A stretch of DNA of 64,000 nucleotides from Cystobasidium ongulense (Eukaryota; Basidiomycota; Cystobasidiomycetes; Cystobasidiales; Cystobasidiaceae). The position numbers and the translations under genes are program-made. Shown here in pieces: positions 47,995 to 61,361 of the stretch (position 1 is its first letter; every line of letters starts with the position of its first letter). The stretch spans positions 124,001 through 188,000 of the forward strand of contig BQUP01000004.1 of the NCBI GenBank assembly GCA_022835595.1, in the 5' to 3' direction. A model generated the notes under the pieces. It saw only the letters and a list, made by a program, of their open reading frames with translations, had not been told where the DNA came from and searched no databases.

Positions 47995-50900
47995 ATGGAC
48001 GACAGGAAGCGGCGAAGCCCGCCGCTTGGAGATGGCAGCGAGGGACACGCAGCACAAAAACGCAGGCTTTCTACCCTCGGTAGTGTCCAAGTGGAGTCAG
48101 CCGGGCCTGAGGAAGAGAGCGAGAAGTCGCAGTTAGATGCAGCTCTCGGACTGGACGATGGTTTCTTAGAGGTGAGCTAGCCGGCGAGCAACGACAGCAG
48201 GCGTATTGTTGGTATCGAGACGACCTTCTGAGATGCGTACTCCACCCCTCACTGTATTCAGTCGTTCCGAAAAGGCGCCCTGCACCGACAAATGCTCGAG
48301 TACAAGCGTGAGTGGGCGAGAATCTCGTCAAAAGCTGAGAAGGTCGAGAAGGAATGGAAAGACAGCAATGAAAAGCTTTCAGAGCTAGAAGCATGCTGGG
48401 CAAGAGTGAGTTTTTCCTATTCAAAATAACCTTGCTTGTTTCCAATCCAAACCATATTCCTGACTCCATCTGCTCATCGGTGCCTTTCGCCGGTCGCTTC
48501 TTTCTGTTTCCTTTAGCTGGTGGACGAGCTACGAGGAGTCGTGGGCCATGAGCAAATCGACGTAGAAATGACAAACGGTCATGCAGGTGAGACTATTTCG
48601 TGTATTGCATGTCTTTGTCTCCGGGCTGTTCTGACCAGTAAAATAATGTTTGCCATTTAGAAGACAACGACGACGGCCAGCTGTCACGAAGAGTGCAGGA
48701 GACGAGTCACCTGATAGCTCTATTAGCAAAGAAGGCCCATCCAGGTGCTTCATTAGATGTGGTGCAACGGCAAGACTCTCTGGCGAAAGAAGTAAGCATT
48801 ACAATGCATATTATTTCAGACCTGCGGACTTGCATTGACGCTTTTGCTCTCCGGACTTTGCGTGTGACCCTGCCAGCTCATACAATCGCAAGCAGCTGTG
48901 AAGCATCTCGAAACTCTGTTACAAGATACTCGAGCAGAGTTAGAGAGCACTCTTGACACTTTGCGAACGGCACAGAAGCAAATAGATCGGCGGCAGTCTG
49001 ATAGCGTGCGAAAGCTCAACAAGAATGTAGATAGTCAGAGCAATGATGACAAGCCCAAATCTCTACTCAAGCCAGCCTCTGCGGTTGCCTCCGCTGCTCC
49101 TTCGCCCGCAGCGGGATCTCCAAAAGATAGCTCTCCAGTCAAGCACGAAGTCAAGGAAGAGCAAGAACAGAATGCCCTTAGGGATGTTTTAGAAGGAAGT
49201 TCTGGCCTAACTCGCTCGGAAATTGAAGCCCTGCAGCAGGAGGCTGAATCAAGTCAAAAAGAGGCTGAGTCGCTACGTGCCGAGAAGCTCGCTCTATCCC
49301 ATCAACTCGATAATATCAGATCCCGGTATGCAGTTGTACCAGAGGAGAGGATTAGAGAGACCCCACTGTTCATCAAAGTTCAAGACGACCTCGCGCAATT
49401 CAAGCTACTAGCGGATGCAGCGCAGGCTTTACAAGATGGTCTCAAGGAGGAGCTGGACAGTTTGAAAGCGAGAGAGACACAATTCCGACACGATCTCGAA
49501 CAAGAGTATGCCAAGGAAACCACAAAGCTCAACAAAGATCTCACGCGCTTGCAGCTGGATCTGACTCGCGTTCGGACAGAGCGGGACGGTTACACGGCCT
49601 CGTTGGCGGAATTCAAAGGCCGAGAGCAGGAAAGATGCAAGTATCTCGAAGAAATCAATACTTTAGCAAGTTCGCGCCAAACCCGCATCTCTACCCTCAT
49701 TTCAGAAATATACAGATTGCGCATGGCACTGGCTGCTGAACATGGCGATACAAACGCATTACAAGCCTACTCCGAAACATGGGAACGTCTGAAAACAGAG
49801 ATGAATGTTTCCTCGACGCCAAACGATTCAACCAGCATACCTGCTAGTGATACAGTACTACCGGAAGAGGCTTTAGTGAATGCATTGCAGAGTCGCGTGA
49901 AAGAGCTCGAGCACCTCACTGTGACTTATCGGGAGAACTTGCAAGTCCTCTCGGGAGGCGCCCCTGATGAAGATTTGGATATGGCGGAACAGTTAGTCAA
50001 GGGAGAAGCTCAAGCGAAAGCAGACCTTGAAGAAGCTCAAGCTAAAATAGGCAAGCTCGAGGAAATGCTCAACAGTAGTGGAGCGCCTGATGTAGCCAAA
50101 ATGACGCAGAAGCTTGGTGAGGCAGAGAAACTGGTGGGTACTCTCGAAGCCAAAGTGAAGGCCAACGATCTCGTAAGTGATATATTTCTAATGCTCCAAA
50201 CTTCGCATCATGGTGATTGACTTGCTTACCCATCCGATCAGTCCACGAACATGCTGATAACCGAAATTGGACGATTGAGCGAAACATGGGAGCAGCTCAA
50301 CAAGCAAAACCATAGCAAGATTCTCGATGTTACCCAATACGACGTCAGGCTCGAGCGCATGGCCACCGAAAGAGCCAAAGCGAACCAGAAGTATTTCGCT
50401 TCTGAGCGAGAAAAGGAAGCGTTGGCAAATCAGTCCAATACGTACCTCCGCCTATCCAACAATCAAAAAGCAGCAATCTCCCTGCTAGAATCGGAACGAA
50501 GAGCTCTCACTAGTAAACTAGCTAACGCTGAGAAAGAACTTGTCGAACGTCAAGCGGCCGAAAGGCTGTTGGAGAAGAAGATAAGTGACATTGAGAGGGA
50601 AAAGAACGAGCGGGCGGCTGCGTACATTGCATTGCAAAAGCAGTTTGTTGAGGTAAGTTGCGGATAATCTTCGTGCGTAGATCTCTGCGAGTGCCGGGTC
50701 TGATGCCCTTTCCCCTCGATGCAGCAATCGAACGTATTATCCGACCGCACAAATCAGTACCACTCCGAAGAAGATCTCCGAAAGAAGGCAGAAGACCAGG
50801 TTACAAAAGTCGAGAAGGAGGTGGAGAAGTGGAAGAGCAAGGCAAATCAAGCTACTGCAGCTGCCAACGGTCAAGGACGCTATGTGGAGACAGATGTCAA

Positions 50901-51166
50901 AGGATTGTCGGAGGAAAACAGTTTACTAAAGGTACGATTCTTCATCGGCTCTGCACATATTCTCCGCTGACCTTGGGCTTTCATCTCCTCAGCGTATGCT
51001 CAAGTGCTCGTCGTGTCGTCAAAAGTTTAAGTCGCATACGATCACGCGCTGTTATCATATGTTCTGCAAGGACTGCATAGATGCCCGCTTAGAGACTCGC
51101 CAGCGCAAGTGTCCAAGCTGCTCAGCTGCTTTCGGTGCCCATGATGTCCAACAAGTGTATTTCTAG
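47995..51166 (+). CDS. BRE1: E3 ubiquitin ligase BRE1 (histone H2B ubiquitination)
   Basis: Start MDDRKRRSPPLGDGSEGH. About seven exons with short introns. The N-terminal region includes SFRKGALHRQMLEYKREWARISSKAEKVEKEW and LVDELRG, followed by long coiled coil (KHLETLLQDTRAELESTLDTL through KALVNALQSRVKELEHLTVTYREN). The C-terminal RING (C3HC4) is RMLKCSSCRQKFKSHTITRCYHMFCKDCIDARLETRQRKCPSCSAAFG, ending QQVYF at TAG 51164-51166. The RMLKCS.C......V.I.RC.H.FC..C...R...RQRKCP.C pattern is diagnostic of Bre1/RNF20/RNF40. With Rad6 it monoubiquitinates histone H2B in transcribed genes. It converges on the RING/TRAF gene with 185 bp between stops. Confidence 0.9.
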
Positions 51167-51351
51167 CTGAAAACCCAAGAAATTAGGACGGGAGAATGTA
51201 ATCGAAGCAACGAGACAATGTGCTGAGATTTGGTGTCAATATTCTGCAGCTTACTGTATCTGTATGAAATACAAGCGATCAAGCGATATCGCAGCTCCCC
51301 TTCTACGCAAGTAGCCTACAATTGTGCTCGTTTTCTCAGCCAACCAGTGCG

Positions 51352-52903
51352 CTACAGCTTTACTCCTCCACCGCGATCTTCGGGCGACGATGCTCCGAAA
51401 CTATACGGCCAGCCAGACCATCTGCGCATTCCGAAAGGCGGGCCAGGTGGCAAGTTGTAGGGTGGTCCTACTGGTGCAAACCCCGGTTGTCCGGGATGTC
51501 CCATAGGATGCGGTGGAAAGGGATAACCTGGACCGTATCCACTGTGATATTGAGGCAATCCAATACGTCCAGAGCTTTGTGTCACTTGCGTCGCTGACTC
51601 TCCTTCGCTATCGCTACCCTCACTGTCTTTATTGCTAGCGGTTGCGTGGCCGGCTTGAGCAGCTAGGCCTGGGCCAGCTCTACCCCAATGTCTATGCGCA
51701 TTCTCATAGTATTGGGCGTGCTGTAGTGCCATGAGCTCCCCGCGAAGATCGTGTAACATCATTTGCATGTTACTCATCTCTCCTTTCGCTTCGTGGAGCG
51801 AGTGTTCGCTTGCGCGATGCGCTCGCGTTGAAGCGCGATTCATATCGGCCAATTGCGAGGTCAAGGTATCGATCTGCTGCGAGATAGGTCGACCCAGGCG
51901 GTCTTGCGTACTGTTGACACCGACACCAACTGTCAATCGCTCCACTCGTTGTTCGAGGTCTTCGAACACGAGACGCAGATCGCGCAGATCTCGTTTCAGG
52001 ACGGTGTTCTCGGTCTCAAGCGTCAAGATACGTTCTTCGTGGACATCAAGTACTCCCTTAAGAGGCTCGAAAATGCACTCGACGTCTAGATGATTATGCC
52101 TTAGAAGCTTTCTTCTTCCTTTCCAGTGACACCCGTATCGAGCGTGTGGACAATCAATTAGGCTTTCTGGGCAGGTATGCTTGATGTGAATCTCGAGCTT
52201 TGAACGTGGGAGGCCTTGCTCAGCGCACTCCGTACACGATACCGGTTCTTGCGGGCACTCCTGGACATGAGACTGTCGAGGGCCGTCAGCTAGTTCTGGT
52301 TCCGCGACTGAGTATGTGTAGCCTCACCTCCAGCTCGCATTTCGGAACAGTCTCGCGACAAGCTTGACAGACTATAGGCTGGCGGGAGCAGTCGTTGCGT
52401 TGATGCTCTTCCAAATTCTGTCCTCTAAAGCCACATTCATTGGGACATGCATCGTCCGGCAGCCGGCTACATTCATTCTCGAAATGACGTTTCCAATGAC
52501 TGCGCTGGCCGGTCCATTTGCAGCTTGATGAGGAGGAGCAGCGTACAACCAGTTCGTCGCACAGAAGCTTGACTAATCTTGGTGCAGGCACAAGCTGCCT
52601 CTTCTCGCTAGGTTGATCCTGGTCAAGGCGAAGTGGTGATCGGTCGCATGGACAGGTCCCGGCATCGTTGTCGCAGCTGGTGAGGTGTTGCAGAATACAT
52701 TCGTAGCAGTAGAAGTGTTCACAAGTCTTGCTCATCCATGGATCTTGCATTGGAGCCTGGCATATCGGGCAACAGAGTCGCTCGTCCACTGCTGTCACAT
52801 ACTCGAAAGAGCCGGTGGGCGCTGCCGCAGGAGCACTGCTGGAGGAAGCAACGGTGTTCGAGGTGGAAGCTGCGTCGTGAGTGGATTCAGAGCCACTTGC
52901 CAT
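51352..52903 (-). CDS. RING and TRAF-type zinc-finger protein with coiled coil
   Basis: Start ATG 52901-52903 (MASGSESTHDAASTSNTV). RING finger LCCPICQAPMQDPWMSKTCEHFYCYECILQHLTSCDNDAGTCPCDRSPL. TRAF-type repeats follow: RCSSSSSCKWTGQRSHWKRHFENECSRLPDDACPNECGFRGQNLEEHQRNDC, then a second exon with SHVQECPQEPVSCTECAEQGLPRSKLEIHIKHTCPESLIDCPHARYGCHWKGRRKLLRHNHLDVECIF. A coiled coil (ERILTLETENTVLKRDLRDL) and a Gly/Pro-rich, aromatic tail ending GGGVKL close the protein. This RING-plus-TRAF-zinc order is seen in TRAF-like E3 ligases of fungi and metazoa. It is probably a ubiquitin ligase or adaptor. Its partner is unknown. Confidence 0.8.
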
Positions 52904-52919
52904 CTCGCTAGATGTCAAG

Positions 52920-53340
52920 TGGACAAGAGCAGTGAGTGCCGAAAGACTCGTACATGTAAACGTGATCGACGGACTTCAGCGCAGAGGCCGTGCGACATGG
53001 TCAAGAGTGTCGATGTGTCGGCCCGGTCACCTGCGTCTTAGCCTCTCAACAGCTGCTCACTATGGACAAGCCGACGCTCTGGACGATGATTCAAGCGCTG
53101 ATGATGCAGCAAACGCCCATTTCTCGCCGAACCCAATCTGCCCGCAGCTTGAAGTCGCGATGCTTCAAACGGATCTGGATGGAAACGGCCGTGCTAGAGC
53201 AGACCTAGTAGACTGGATCACCGACAAGCTGACTTCAAGTCTCACCGGTCTGACCTTGATCTGCAGAAGTCGCGTTTTAATGATAATTGCCTGCAGATAA
53301 ATGAAGCCGAGGCGTGCCTCATCTCAGCGCGGTCTCATCG
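52920..53340 (+). CDS. Unresolved divergent small gene candidate
   Basis: Protein-like stretches include GQADALDDDSSADDAANAHFSPNPICPQLEVAMLQTDLDGNGRARADLVDWITDKLTSSL (about 53065-53245) and, in another frame, SHRSDLDLQKSRFNDNCLQINEAEACLISARSHRDHI (about 53235-53350, with stop). An ATG (MVKSVDVSARSPAS) occurs at 52999. A single splice pattern joining these was not found. Possibly a small acidic helical protein transcribed away from the RING gene. Family unknown. Confidence 0.25.
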
Positions 53341-53820
53341 AGACCATATTTGATATTGGCATTCCTCAAAACATGTGATCAAAATATTCCAGAGCTGGCT
53401 GAGGAGATTGGCAAACATTACACTGCAGCGTTCTTGTAGCGTTCGCTCGTCGCCCTGCCATCAACAAGGTGCGTTTCAGCAAACATTTTGGTGAGTACTT
53501 GAGCTTTGTGTCTGAGGAGTTTCATACTGAAGTCATTTCTTTGCTTGATGGCTGCGTTTCGTTGGCCGCCACTCTCGCAGTCAAGGGGTGTAAACAAACC
53601 GACTTTTGAGACTGGTCCACCTTCAAATCGCCCGCCCTCCCTCTGCACACTCGGTCCCAAGCAGAAGCCATCTTCTCAAGATTAACTACATCCCATACGT
53701 AGTAGCGAGAAGTGCTATCGAGCGGCTCTGCGCTCTACCGGTGCAGATTCTCGAAGCAGGACCTGCTTGATCCGCAGCCTGCATAACGCAGCTCGCGCCG
53801 ACAGAAAGAACTGAGCAAAC
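53341..53820. other. 5' region of the Gin4-like kinase gene
   Basis: No gene supported. It includes short ORFs only and ends at the kinase start. Confidence 0.4.
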
Positions 53821-56800
53821 ATGGCTAGACCTACATCGAGTTCAGCAGTACAACCTGCACCTGCAACGCGGGATCCTCACACCTCCATGGCTGCAGCGAA
53901 GGCACCTTCTCCTCCCCGCCAGCGTCGTCCCGTATCAACACAACAAGCTCCGTACGCCTCGACCACGCAAGCAGCTCCTTCCAGCCGACAGCAAGCTAGA
54001 CCTACGACCGCCTCCTCACATCACGCCCCACAGGCACAACCAGTGCCAACAGCGAAGCGGAATGACAGGGAGCGGTCAGCTGCTGACCGAGCCAAGGAGA
54101 AAGATGATCCTAAGATGATTGGACCTTGGAGAATTGGGCGGACTATCGGGAAGGGTTCGAGCGGACGCGTCAAGATTGCAAAACACTCACATACAGGACA
54201 GTATGCTGCTGTCAAGATTGTACCCAAGAATGCTCTCATGTCGAGCAGGATGTCCATCAATGAAGCGGGCGCAAAGGTATGTCGGACTCTGTTTACTGGA
54301 GCATCTTCCCAGTCACGTGATTCGTGCGAAGCAAACTGAGCATTCCTCTGATTGTCTCACACAGGCGGACAAGGCTCTTCTGGGAATCGAGCGAGAGATC
54401 GTTATCATGAAGCTCATCGAACATCCTAATGTTATGAGGCTGTATGACGTCTGGGAGACAGGCTCGGACTTGTAAGGGGACCCTAACAAGTATGACGGCA
54501 GTCGCCCTGACACGTCTACTATCTGATTAGATACCTCATACTCGAATATGTCGAAGGAGGAGAGCTCTTCGACTACTTGGTCTCAAAAGGGCGTCTGCAC
54601 GCAGATGAAGCCTTACACTACTTTCAGCAAATGTGAGTGGATACTTGGATAGTTATCCGAGAAGCAATATCCGAACTCTCTCTGACTAGACTCCTTATAC
54701 AGCGTCGCCGGAGTCGACTACTGCCACCGGTTCAATATATGTCATCGCGACTTGAAACCCGAGAACCTGCTTCTCGATAAAGATCGCAACATCAAGATAG
54801 CCGACTTCGGCATGGCTGCCCTCGAGCGCAACGACAAGCTTCTCGAAACATCCTGCGGCAGTCCGCACTACGCCAGTCCCGAAATTGTCGCAGGGAGAAC
54901 ATACCACGGTTCATCCTCTGACATCTGGTCATGCGGCATCATATTATTCGCCCTTCTTACCGGCCGATTACCCTTCGACGACGACAATATCAGAACTCTC
55001 CTTGCCAAAGTCAAAGTGGGCAAATTCACTATGCCCGCCGAGCTTCCAGCCGACGCGCGAGATCTCATCCGCCGTATGCTGGAAGTTGATCCATCCAGAC
55101 GCATCACAGTGAGTCTGCTGTATTCGTCAATGGTCTGACGTAACTGAATCTTTTGTGCTCAGATGGAACAAATTAGAAGTCACCCGTGGTTCATGCGCCG
55201 CACTCCTCGCGAGCTACCCACATACTCACAGCCGCCCACTCCTGACCAGATCGAGAGACCCGTCACAGCAGTCGATGAAATAGATGCAGACATTCTAGCC
55301 AATCTTCGCACGCTCTGGAATGGTTCGAGCGAAGATGAAGTTATCGATGCTCTGATTTCCCGAGAGTGAGTTTTACTATAATTGCTGTACGTATATATCC
55401 GACCTAATGATAATCTCTTCTGCAGGAAAACATGGGAGAAGGTTTTCTACTGTCTTCTTCTCAAATACAGGACTAGACACCTCGAAAACTTCGAAGAGGA
55501 AGAAGAGAAATCACTGCGGAAAACATCAGGCAGTCGCAGTCGCAAAGAACCGCCTCCTCCGGCCGGCATGAGCCGTAGTAAGCGATCTAAACAGTCCTTG
55601 TCTGATATTGCGAACGAGGCAGAGTCTGTCGAGATGAAGCCTACTCGACCTAGACTCGCCAGTCCTCCTCGTCATACTCCAGTTATCCAGCGACCAGCAC
55701 CTCCTACACCAAATGCAGCACCTTCGTCGCTTCGAGGCCCTGCCGGACCCGGATCGCCAAGAAATCGTGGACCACTTCCACAGACACCCAATCACGAGCC
55801 ATCTGCCGGCATGTACTCTCCATCGATCCGTGGAGCTACCACACCCGCTGCTAATGAAGTTCCGTCCATTCATCTGCAAGAGCCTACACCTCAATCTGCT
55901 GACAGAACTCGAGACTCTCATCTACTCTCACCAAATGCACCTCCGCCAGCATCGCCAACACCCGCTGTCAATGGCAACGTGCCGCCTATGTCGCCCAAGC
56001 TCCCAATTGAAATTCCTCAGGTGGACTCGCCTGCCATGCAGCGATTCTTCCACGATGTGGTCGACCAGCTTCAAGCTATGGCCTTACGACCATTATCGCC
56101 GACGCAAGAGCAGTCGCCAACTTTCCCGCCTCCCTCACCAGGGCTCCCTTCGCCGGCAATGCCTGGTGCGGAGAGGATGTCCTTTACTCCCATCATCCGT
56201 GCGCGAGATCAGTTCAAAGCTCCAGGCCACGCTGCGGATGCATCGCAGTTTGCCGATGCCGACGAAGAATACGCTACCGAAGACGCATGCTCGACGGCTG
56301 CGCCCCTACCTTTGCACCAGCAACTGCAGAACATGTATGGAAACAAGACCGCTGGAAATCCTGCACAATCGCCAATCCAGCCATTGTCCATTCGCAAGTC
56401 TCCTAGCCCGCATAACTCCCCCTTGCAACCTCGCCTGTCCGTACGACAGTCGCCCAACCCCAACGTTATACCTGCGAGACCTGGCATAATGCGACCGACG
56501 TCTGCCTTTACGACTCCGGTTTCACAGCGAATCGTGCCAAATCGACGCGGTGCAAGTTCCATGATACATACTTCTCCGCCACCAAATATTCCTGGCGCAT
56601 ACTACGATAGCCCGCCTGACAAGGAGAATCAGGGTCACTTGAAATCAGCTTTTGCAACTGGCTCGACAAATGGAGAGAAGAAGCGTGTTACGTTGGGTCT
56701 GGGCATTGCTGGTGCCCCGCAACAGATGCACGCTACGGCTTTCGAACCTAGCATGGGACCAGGAGGTACCAGCAAGCTTGTCAAACGCAGATCTAAGCAT

Positions 56801-57600
56801 GCCTCGACCCCCTCTCCCCTTTTCTCATCTCCTACTCCAACCGTGGAAGCTGCTGCTGCAACCAAGGGTAGCTGGTTCACCAATCTCTTCAGCTGGAAGA
56901 CCCCAGTGGTAAGTCATATTGGCCACCTTTTGAAATACTATTGGCACCCTAGCTAATTCTTTCTTTACTTCTGTATAGAACTATGTGTTGTTGTCTACTG
57001 AGGATGCGCACTTCACTCGCACGCACTGCAAGCGAGTCCTCGAGGCCATCGGAGCCAGCGTGGTCATTGAAGCTCAGGACGGTGCTGGCGTACTAAAGTG
57101 CAGAATTGATGCGATCCGAGGTGAGTTTCAGTACAGCTTTCTCGATTGAACTGGCGGCTGATTTCATTGTCTACCATAGAACAAAACGGGTTGATCACCC
57201 CTGTTCGAGCGAGTAAATTCAGAGTCGAGTTTACAATGCAGACGGCCGCTTCGCCTGCCAGTCCATCCCTCAGTCCAAACGATCGCAGAGCGCAATTCGC
57301 TACCTGCCTCACCCTCATCATGGAGAAAGGTGCACAAGCCACCTTCAAAGCAGCCTATACCCGTATGCGAGCAGAATGGCAGTGAGTTCCTGTTGCGCCT
57401 TCCCAGTTGTGAATGTCGACTGAGCTGCTATTCGCTGCAGACTTGATACACCAAAGCCTTCCAACTCTCCCCGCTTCAGAACCACAAGCAATGAGAGTGC
57501 TCACAGCGCAGCCTCTACCACGTCCACTGGTCTTGGCCTCGAGGGATTCCGTCTACTACCGACCCCTTCGCCGAATCTCGATACGAGGCCGTATTTCTGA
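53821..57600 (+). CDS. Gin4/Hsl1/Kcc4-like (Nim1-related) septin-associated kinase
   Basis: Start [20 protein letters not shown]. After a disordered 100-aa head: [24 protein letters not shown] (Gly loop), YAAVKIV (Lys), [143 protein letters not shown] long Pro-rich region and a C-terminal KA1-like fold ([35 protein letters not shown]...FRVEFTMQ) follow. The ELFDYLV.KGRL and [10 protein letters not shown] phrases plus KA1 place it with Gin4/Hsl1 kinases, which act at the bud neck or septum with septins and inhibit Swe1. The last exon ends PNLDTRPYF at TGA 57598-57600. Confidence 0.88.
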
Positions 57601-58168
57601 GTGAAAACGAAATACACTGAAAATGATATTCAATGCGGACTGGTGTCACGAGCCTTTGTTGAAACGGACTTTGACTACGTGTAATGACCCTTTAATATTT
57701 AACGACTATACCACTTCTTCTTCTTCTATGTTGACACAGATCCTTTCGTACTTCTGGCTCAAATAGGGCGGTTTTCTAGACTGCCGCAACCTGTAGTTAT
57801 CGTATTTTTCTATACCATATTTTCAGTTCGTTACGACATGCAATAAATCATGGTATCACTTCCAAGCAAGCGGTCATTGCGTTTCCAGTGTCAACGAAGT
57901 TCGGCGTTCAGTACTAAACAAATCCAGAGCAAAACTTTATCGACAATGTGGCGCTATAACACATTACAGTGAATGGCTTACGAAATGGTCAGTTGACGAT
58001 GTTAACACATGCTGTCTCGATGTGGCAGTCTACTAACATGCTACAAGCCAGCTCAGAACGAACACGCAAATGTTACCTGCCACTAGCGTTGTCATACAAT
58101 CCTGAGATCTTGTATTACACAGTCTACATCGAGCCTGGACAGTCTACCCATGTATAGCTTGCAGCTCT
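57601..58168. other. Convergent 3' spacer
   Basis: Between the kinase stop and the GH26-like stop. AT-rich 3' flanks; no gene supported. Confidence 0.4.
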
Positions 58169-59823
58169 CTACTGCATGAGCCTCTTGAAGGTGGAAGTCA
58201 TCCCTCCGCCGTTTGGCTGTGCAACGCGGAAATCACCACCTGTGAAAGTTTTTGTTAGTCAGCTGACTACACGCAACGGAGGATGAGTAGAAGCATTCCT
58301 CTTACCCTTATGATAGTTGAACCAATGCACAGCTACAATGGGCAAAGAGTAAGTACGGGTGACAGAGAAATGGTTTAACGATCGACATAACGTACCCTCA
58401 AAGTGACTCAACTTGTCACAAGTATCGGAGCTTGTCACAGTCTGCACCCACTGTGCCTTCTGAGAGTCGCCCGAAGTTGCGCCTGTTTCCCCTAGATGGA
58501 ATGGAATATCGTTCGCTTTCGCATATGTATCGTGAATGCCCTATTTACGAGTCCAGGCTGTCAGTGTCGCGAACGTTCGTTCAGCGGAGCTAGATACGAT
58601 ACTGCTTACTTGTACGTGAGAAGCCAGGTCTGACAAATCACCATGGGGATAGTAGTCAACTCCAACGATATCAACAGTATCGGCACCAGGCCAAAACCTT
58701 GCATAATCGCTCGCGGAGCCGATCTAATAGAATAAAGCACTGTAAGCCACAACCGAGATTCTGATAGTACAGGGTTCAAGGTCTTACGTTGGGGCACCAG
58801 AACATTTTGACGTCAGGCAGAGCATCTTTGACGGCGGCAGCCATTGTTTTCCAGCCTTCAATGTATTCAGAACCGCCGCCGGAGTAGTATGATTTCCCAG
58901 ATTGAGCATCGTCGGAGTTTGGTGTAGTATACCAATTCTGGAGGGTACAAGATTAAGGTTTAACTCCTGACTTTGCACATAGGCACATTACGAGTAACTC
59001 ACCATTTCGTGACCGAAACGTAGATACACTTCAATACCGGCATCGACAAATTGCTGAAGCACTTTCACGGTCTGCAGGGCTTGTGTATCGTCGTCCGAGG
59101 TTAAACCACCCCAGCCGTAGACGGGCATAATACTGAGGACAGCAATCGCTCCTGTACCTTGGAGGTAACCTATGTACGGCAGGACCTCGCTTCCGTCGAA
59201 GTAGGTGCTTACATCGCCTGCACGTGACGAGATTGATTCAGAAAGGAATGCATCAATTTCTGGTAGCGAAGTTGACTACTATATTCCGTATCAAACGCAC
59301 CTTTCTTATACTCATCTCCCTGGATATGAGCGTACGCACCAAAGTACTGAGCGTCGGTGCCAACGGCGGAATTGATCTGAGCAGGTGTTTCAAGTGAGCC
59401 CGTCGAGCCATGGGAGTGATCGCCATCATCTGTGATCCAGCCCCAGGTAACGCAATTCTTTTTAAGCCACGAGCCTGTATGCGATGTCGAGTTGCTTGTT
59501 GCGGCCTTGGTAGCTGCGATGGTAGTGTTCGAAGTGGCACTGCTGTCGTTTTCATTGTCACCCGAAGAAGCATCTTGACTGTCATCGCTATTGTCGCCTG
59601 TCAGGGTTATCTGTGATCCAGACGAGCGTGCACATCTCTTCCTCAGGCTACCTCGGTGGTGAAGTGGGTCTCTTGCGCGGCGGACATGTGCAGCAAAGGG
59701 CGAGCTACGCGCTGAGAGCTCGAGATCCTCGTTCATGCGAGGCTGATAGTGATTTGCCGAGACCAGCGCTGCCTGAGCGATAGCTGCAAGCGTGAGAGCA
59801 AGACTAGACGGTGCGAAGTACAT
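58169..59823 (-). CDS. Secreted glycoside hydrolase, GH26-like
   Basis: Start MYFAPSSLALTLAAIAQAALVSA, a signal peptide, at 59823. A Ser/Asn/Asp/Thr-rich linker (GDNSDDSQDASSGDNENDSSATSNTT) leads to a catalytic domain: YFGAYAHIQGD, YGWGGLTSDDD, TVKVLQQFVDAGIEVYLRFGHEMNWYTTP with the general acid Glu in HEMN, DALPDVKMFWCPNIGS and DIVGVDYYP. The nucleophile Glu is in FHLGETGATSG. It ends GGDFRVAQPNGGGMTSTFKRLMQ, with stop at 58169-58171. LRFGHEMN plus .GETG matches GH26, whose known members cleave beta-mannan or beta-1,3-xylan. Substrate is not fixed by the motifs. Likely secreted to the wall or medium. Confidence 0.7.
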
Positions 59824-60618
59824 TTTGAGATGGTTTGCTGAGACTGCCAGAGTCTTCAAGTTGCGTAAATCCTGTAGGCGTTGGGGTCGCGCTGGGCGAG
59901 TGTGTCGTAAAAGGGCGTGTGCAGGAAGGACCGCGACCGAGGGAGCCAGACCTTGTGCCAGACAGAGGTCTTTGCGAGAAGTTGCAAGATGTGGATAATG
60001 AGTTGAGGTTGAGCAGAGCAGAGCAGAGAAGCAGAGCTGGCGACCATCGCAACGTGTCGACAAATCTGTCAGACTTCTAAACTTCTAAAGGGCAAGCGCG
60101 TGTGTGGCGTTCACGTGCCGAGGATACATATATATAGCAAGGCACAAGGGCTGAAAAGCTGCACGTGGATGATCGCTCTACATAGGAAGCGGAAGACCTC
60201 AAGCACTGCAACTACTTGCCGCAATCTTCGACTATGCACATGTAGCTTTGCGTAGACATCTCACCGATGTGTCCCATGGTGGCGCTTCACGAAAGTCAAG
60301 CGGGTGCCATTTTCACCAAAAGCGACCAGAGCGGGCCTATACTACGGTACTGCGATGCTCCCAAGGTTGAGCATATGTGACAGACTGTGTCAACCCTTTA
60401 TACTCTCTAGGACACGACTGCCCTCCGCTCCGTAGGCCCGGCTGTGTAACGGTAGGACAGTAGTGACCAGAGTGGCGTTCAAGCTGAGCTGAGCTTGTCG
60501 AGCACAGCTAGCATTTGATGCTGCTCTTCCATAGGTCAATTGCATCCGTTATCTTCAGATCGTATCAGGCACATCCGAACCCTTGAAGTATAAGCATACC
60601 AGCAATTTCCCCAGAAAT
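59824..60618. other. Promoter region of the GH26-like gene
   Basis: No protein gene supported; ORFs on both strands overlap. A TATATATA element lies near 60128-60137, about 300 bp before the GH26-like start, next to CACGTG (about 60114), an E-box-like element. Confidence 0.4.
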
Positions 60619-60855
60619 ATGTCTTACTGGAATCTCTATAGCTATGGTCGTTTTGGCTACCCCCGACACATGTTCGGCTCCATGCTCGGTGGTGCACCAG
60701 TAGTCGCGCCCTTTGCTATCAACCCTCTAGCAGTGACAGCGCCATTTCATCCATTCGCAGGTCCCTGTCCACCAGTGCCTGCTGCTGCTGTCCCTTACAT
60801 GCCAGGCGTAGCCTCACATTTGTATGGATGGCCACCGGTACCTGCGTATTTGTAA
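60619..60855 (+). CDS. Small Tyr/Pro-rich ORF, unknown
   Basis: 78 codons from MSYWNLYSYGRFGYPRHMFGSMLGGAPVVAPFAINP, ending VASHLYGWPPVPAYL. Repeated aromatic-Pro patches, no signal peptide and no motif. Codon use looks protein-like (no rare stretches), but a short ORF of this kind can arise by chance. Confidence 0.35.
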   Translation: MSYWNLYSYGRFGYPRHMFGSMLGGAPVVAPFAINPLAVTAPFHPFAGPCPPVPAAAVPYMPGVASHLYGWPPVPAYL

Positions 60856-61361
60856 TTGCGAGGACACGTATGCCTTTCACAACCACGTACACTTGCGATT
60901 CTCCGAGAATAGCTACCATTCCAACTTTCACGTGCGCCTGGATACCGTCATTATGTATGTTACATTCATAGTCCTTGTCTGTCCGATTTCAGCTAGCTAG
61001 CCTTGCACCGCAACTTCAGCCTTTTAGCCTTTACGTAAATTTAGCCTTGACGGAAATCACAGTGACTCGACTGGCTTAATCCCCCTGAAACTTACTCTTC
61101 CTGAAGGTTACATTGTGAGGTGCCCAGATGGTATGCGGAACGTCCTTTCTCCTTTCGTCCTGCGTGAGCAGATGTCTTTACAAGGAACACCGCCGATTTC
61201 AGTATGTAAGGAAAGGTAGTTACCTTTCAACCAGGATGTTATCTTGATTGAAGTCTGTGTCTGATCATCTTGATTCCAAGAGTTCGTACTTGCTTTCCTC
61301 GTTCAAACGATTTGAAGCGCTCAAGTCTAACTTCACTGCCGTGCATTGCTGAGAGACCACC
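60856..61361. other. Spacer, 5' region of the MBF1-like gene
   Basis: No gene supported; short ORFs on the minus strand overlap the MBF1-like 5' end. Confidence 0.4.
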